DNA of 9,158 nucleotides, taken from the NCBI GenBank assembly GCA_035275545.1, contig DATEMP010000184.1, positions 1 to 9,158 of the forward strand, in the 5' to 3' direction. Below are positions 7,364-9,158 of the stretch, piece by piece. This DNA comes from WS-11 sp035275545 (GTDB lineage Bacteria > Eisenbacteria > RBG-16-71-46). The position numbers and the translations under genes were made by a program. Each line of letters starts with the position of its first letter. Within the stretch, counting starts at the first letter, position 1. The notes under the pieces were generated by a model. It ran no database searches. It was given only the letters and a program-made list of their open reading frames with translations, and was not told the origin of the DNA.

Positions 7364-8899
7364 TTAGTCGTAGTGCTTGAGCTGGGGCCAGGCCTGGGCG
7401 GGCGGCATCTTGAAGCGGCGGGCGATCGAGATGTCGAGATGACGCTCATAGGGCATGGCGAGCGGGTGGTCGACCGAGTCCACCACCGCGATCGACTCGA
7501 ACCAGGCGGCATTGTCGTCGCGGCCGCCGCCGATGACGATCATCACGCCGCCGTCCCAGTCGCCGGGCCCCCAGAGCCAGTAGTTGTTGTGGCTGCTCAC
7601 CGCGCGCGGCAGCCCCCGCGCGCGGCCCAGCACGTCGACCGCGCCCGCCTCGCCGTAGTTCTGCCCGAACACCACCGCCTTGCGCCGCTCCTCGTCGCTC
7701 AGGCGCGCGGCCGCGCGCGCCACGCCGTCGACCATCGCCTCCCAGCCGTGCATGTCGGCGTAGTGCTGGCCGAGCGGGCCGATGCGCTTCCGCTCCTCGG
7801 TCCCCGGCTTGACGCCCAGCGCCGCCTGGTAGCGGATGAAGTCGTCGACCGGCAGCACCGGGAGTGCGAGCGGCAGCCACACCAGGGTCGCGAGCGATGC
7901 CGCCACCGCCACCGGCTTGAGCCAGCGCCCGCGCGCGGCCGCGAGACGCTCCCAGGCGAGACCGCCCAGCGCGAACAGCATCGGGTAGGCGACCGAGAGA
8001 TACCCGGCGCGGCTCCGTCCGCCCGCCACCAGCAGGGCGAGCACCGCCAGGTAGATCCAGGCGAACAGCCGCAGCGCGCCGCCCCGGGCCAACAGCGCGT
8101 AGCCGAGCCCCGCGATCCAGACCAGCGCGTTGCCCGGGCCCATGCCCTGGAGCTGGCGCGCCAGGAACTGGATCGGCGTGATCGGCGCCATCTTCCGGCC
8201 GGTGGCGTTGCGCATGAACTCGAGCGTCGGCCAGCCGTTCGCGACCTGCCACAGCACGTGCGGCACGAACATCGCCGCGGCGATCGCGGCCGCGAGCCAG
8301 GGCCCGGGCGTGAGCAGCACGCGGCGATGCGGCGTGAGCACCAGGCCCACGCCGATCCCGAGCCCGAGCCACAGGACGCTGATCTTGTTGAGCAGCCCGA
8401 GCCCGAGCAACACGCCGAGCACCGCCCAGTCGCGCACCGCGCCGCCGCGCAGGCACGCGATCAGCACCCGGATCGCGGCGGTCCAGAGCAGCAGGTCGAA
8501 GGCGTTCATCGAGTAGTAGTGGCCGATCGAGAGGAAGCTCGGCGCCACGATCACCCCCAGGCACGCCAGCGCCTGGGCGAAGCGCCCGCCGCCCAGCTCG
8601 CGCGCGATCGCGCCGGTGAGCCACACCGTGCCGGCGCCCACGAGCGCCGGCACCAGCCGGATCGCCACCAGCGACTCGCCGAAGATCCGGGTGACCATCG
8701 CGAGCACCGCGATCGAGAGCGGCGGCTGGTCGACGTAGCCCCACGCCAGGTGCCGGGCGCAGACCACGTAGTAGAACTCGTCGCGGAACCAGCCGTAGCG
8801 GGTGATCGCGGCGAGATGGAGCGCCACCTTGGCGGCCGAGAACACCGCGAGCATGCCGCGGTGGCTCGGGCCCCGCTCGGGCAGCGGCGCCGCGGTCAT
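7364..8899 (-). CDS. Glycosyltransferase family 39 (ArnT/PMT-like) membrane protein
   Basis: A 511-residue integral membrane protein. Members transfer a sugar from a polyprenyl-phosphate donor to lipid or protein acceptors on the outer face of the inner membrane. The diagnostic N-terminal region is present: YGWFRDEFYYVVCARHLAWG (35-54) with the Asp40-Glu41 pair of the first periplasmic loop, then GYVDQPPLS (54-62). About nine or ten hydrophobic segments follow up to residue 350, including 61-74, 107-121, 159-170, 174-189, 201-218, 257-270, 278-293 and 329-348. NKISVLWLGL (171-180) is typical of the family. Residues 351-511 form a soluble C-terminal domain. The ATG overlaps the thpR stop codon (ATGA), so the two are translationally coupled. 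Acceptor and sugar cannot be told from sequence. Its place between thpR and recA is unusual, and nothing suggests a repair role. Confidence 0.88.
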   Translation of the reverse strand: MTAAPLPERGPSHRGMLAVFSAAKVALHLAAITRYGWFRDEFYYVVCARHLAWGYVDQPPLSIAVLAMVTRIFGESLVAIRLVPALVGAGTVWLTGAIARELGGGRFAQALACLGVIVAPSFLSIGHYYSMNAFDLLLWTAAIRVLIACLRGGAVRDWAVLGVLLGLGLLNKISVLWLGLGIGVGLVLTPHRRVLLTPGPWLAAAIAAAMFVPHVLWQVANGWPTLEFMRNATGRKMAPITPIQFLARQLQGMGPGNALVWIAGLGYALLARGGALRLFAWIYLAVLALLVAGGRSRAGYLSVAYPMLFALGGLAWERLAAARGRWLKPVAVAASLATLVWLPLALPVLPVDDFIRYQAALGVKPGTEERKRIGPLGQHYADMHGWEAMVDGVARAAARLSDEERRKAVVFGQNYGEAGAVDVLGRARGLPRAVSSHNNYWLWGPGDWDGGVMIVIGGGRDDNAAWFESIAVVDSVDHPLAMPYERHLDISIARRFKMPPAQAWPQLKHYD

Positions 8900-9158
8900 G
8901 ACGCGAGCATCGCCTCGGCGCGCACCTGGTAGATCGAGCCGCGCGGATGGAGCGTGCTCTGGACCACGCTCACCCGGTCGACCGCGAAGGGCGGCGACCC
9001 ATCGACCACCGCGCCCTCGAGCTTCACGCTCCAGTCCTGGTCCCGCTGCCGCACCCGCCCGATGGTGAGGTGCGAGGTGAACGCGCGGTCGGCGGGATCG
9101 AACCCGCGCCGCCTCAGCGCCTGCTCGAGCGAGCGCGCGATCGCCACCAGCGCCTCCC
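8896..9158 (-). CDS. thpR: RNA 2',3'-cyclic phosphodiesterase, N-terminal part off the window
   Basis: Only the last 87 codons are in the window; the family is usually about 180-190 residues. The 2H-phosphoesterase fold needs two HxTx motifs. The second is visible as FTSHLTIGRVR in the middle of the fragment, and the first should lie beyond 9158. The ending SVVQSTLHPRGSIYQVRAEAML matches the typical family close, in which a strand carrying a Ser-x-L segment is followed by GxxY and a final strand. These enzymes, formerly called 2'-5' RNA ligase or LigT, open 2',3'-cyclic phosphates on RNA ends. Genes of this family often lie just upstream of recA, which supports the call. The stop codon overlaps the glycosyltransferase start by four bases. 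Confidence 0.88.
   Translation of the reverse strand, partial: EALVAIARSLEQALRRRGFDPADRAFTSHLTIGRVRQRDQDWSVKLEGAVVDGSPPFAVDRVSVVQSTLHPRGSIYQVRAEAMLAS

Noticed and set aside
7373..8932. A 519-codon open frame on the plus strand opposite the glycosyltransferase
   Set aside because: The product is a low-complexity Arg/His/Ala/Glu mixture antisense to a convincing membrane protein gene, so it is a composition artefact.

Overview
The window is a compact, very GC-rich bacterial chromosome segment with every recognisable gene on the minus strand. Read in the direction of transcription, from high to low coordinates, the order is: thpR (RNA 2',3'-cyclic phosphodiesterase, 5' end off the window), a GT39-type membrane glycosyltransferase, recA, a small SnoaL/DUF4440-like lipoprotein, an isoprenylcysteine-carboxyl-methyltransferase-family membrane protein, recX, an OsmC-family peroxidase, and alaS (3' end off the window). 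The thpR-recA-recX-alaS backbone is a common bacterial arrangement. Here it is interleaved with four genes not usually part of it. The base composition, the RecA sequence and the DUF4440-type lipoprotein would fit Gemmatimonadota or a similar high-GC Gram-negative phylum. This is an impression from memory, not a tested assignment.

The outstanding feature is recA. The reading frame encodes 751 residues, more than twice a normal RecA, because a 361-residue intein (precursor residues 211-571, bases 5471-6553) sits inside the DNA-binding loop L2, between Gly210 and Ser572. The intein has the full set of splicing residues (Cys1, a TPGH block B, a block F His, terminal His-Asn, +1 Ser). It also has two LAGLIDADG-type endonuclease motifs with their acidic residues, so it looks able both to splice and to home. 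Its base composition is visibly poorer in GC than the genes around it. Spliced RecA would be 390 residues, contain no cysteine, and end in an Ala/Pro/Gly-rich, non-acidic tail.

Layout: thpR and the glycosyltransferase overlap by an ATGA and are probably co-transcribed. A 180-base gap (7184-7363) precedes recA and contains a plausible sigma70-like promoter with nearby inverted repeats that could be a damage-response operator. After recA comes a strong hairpin without a U-tract, then a tight run: lipoprotein, 11 bases, methyltransferase, 1 base, recX, 34 bases, osmC-like. That run ends at a near-perfect hairpin with a T-rich tail. alaS follows with its own short upstream region and no visible Shine-Dalgarno sequence. 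No gene-free stretch exceeds 180 bases, and I see no RNA genes, CRISPR arrays, insertion sequences or phage genes.

Functionally, recA and recX form the recombination and DNA-repair pair (RecX modulates RecA filaments). The OsmC-like protein suggests peroxide defence, alaS is translation housekeeping, and the glycosyltransferase, lipoprotein and methyltransferase are envelope-associated with unknown substrates. Apart from the intein, the region looks ordinary.
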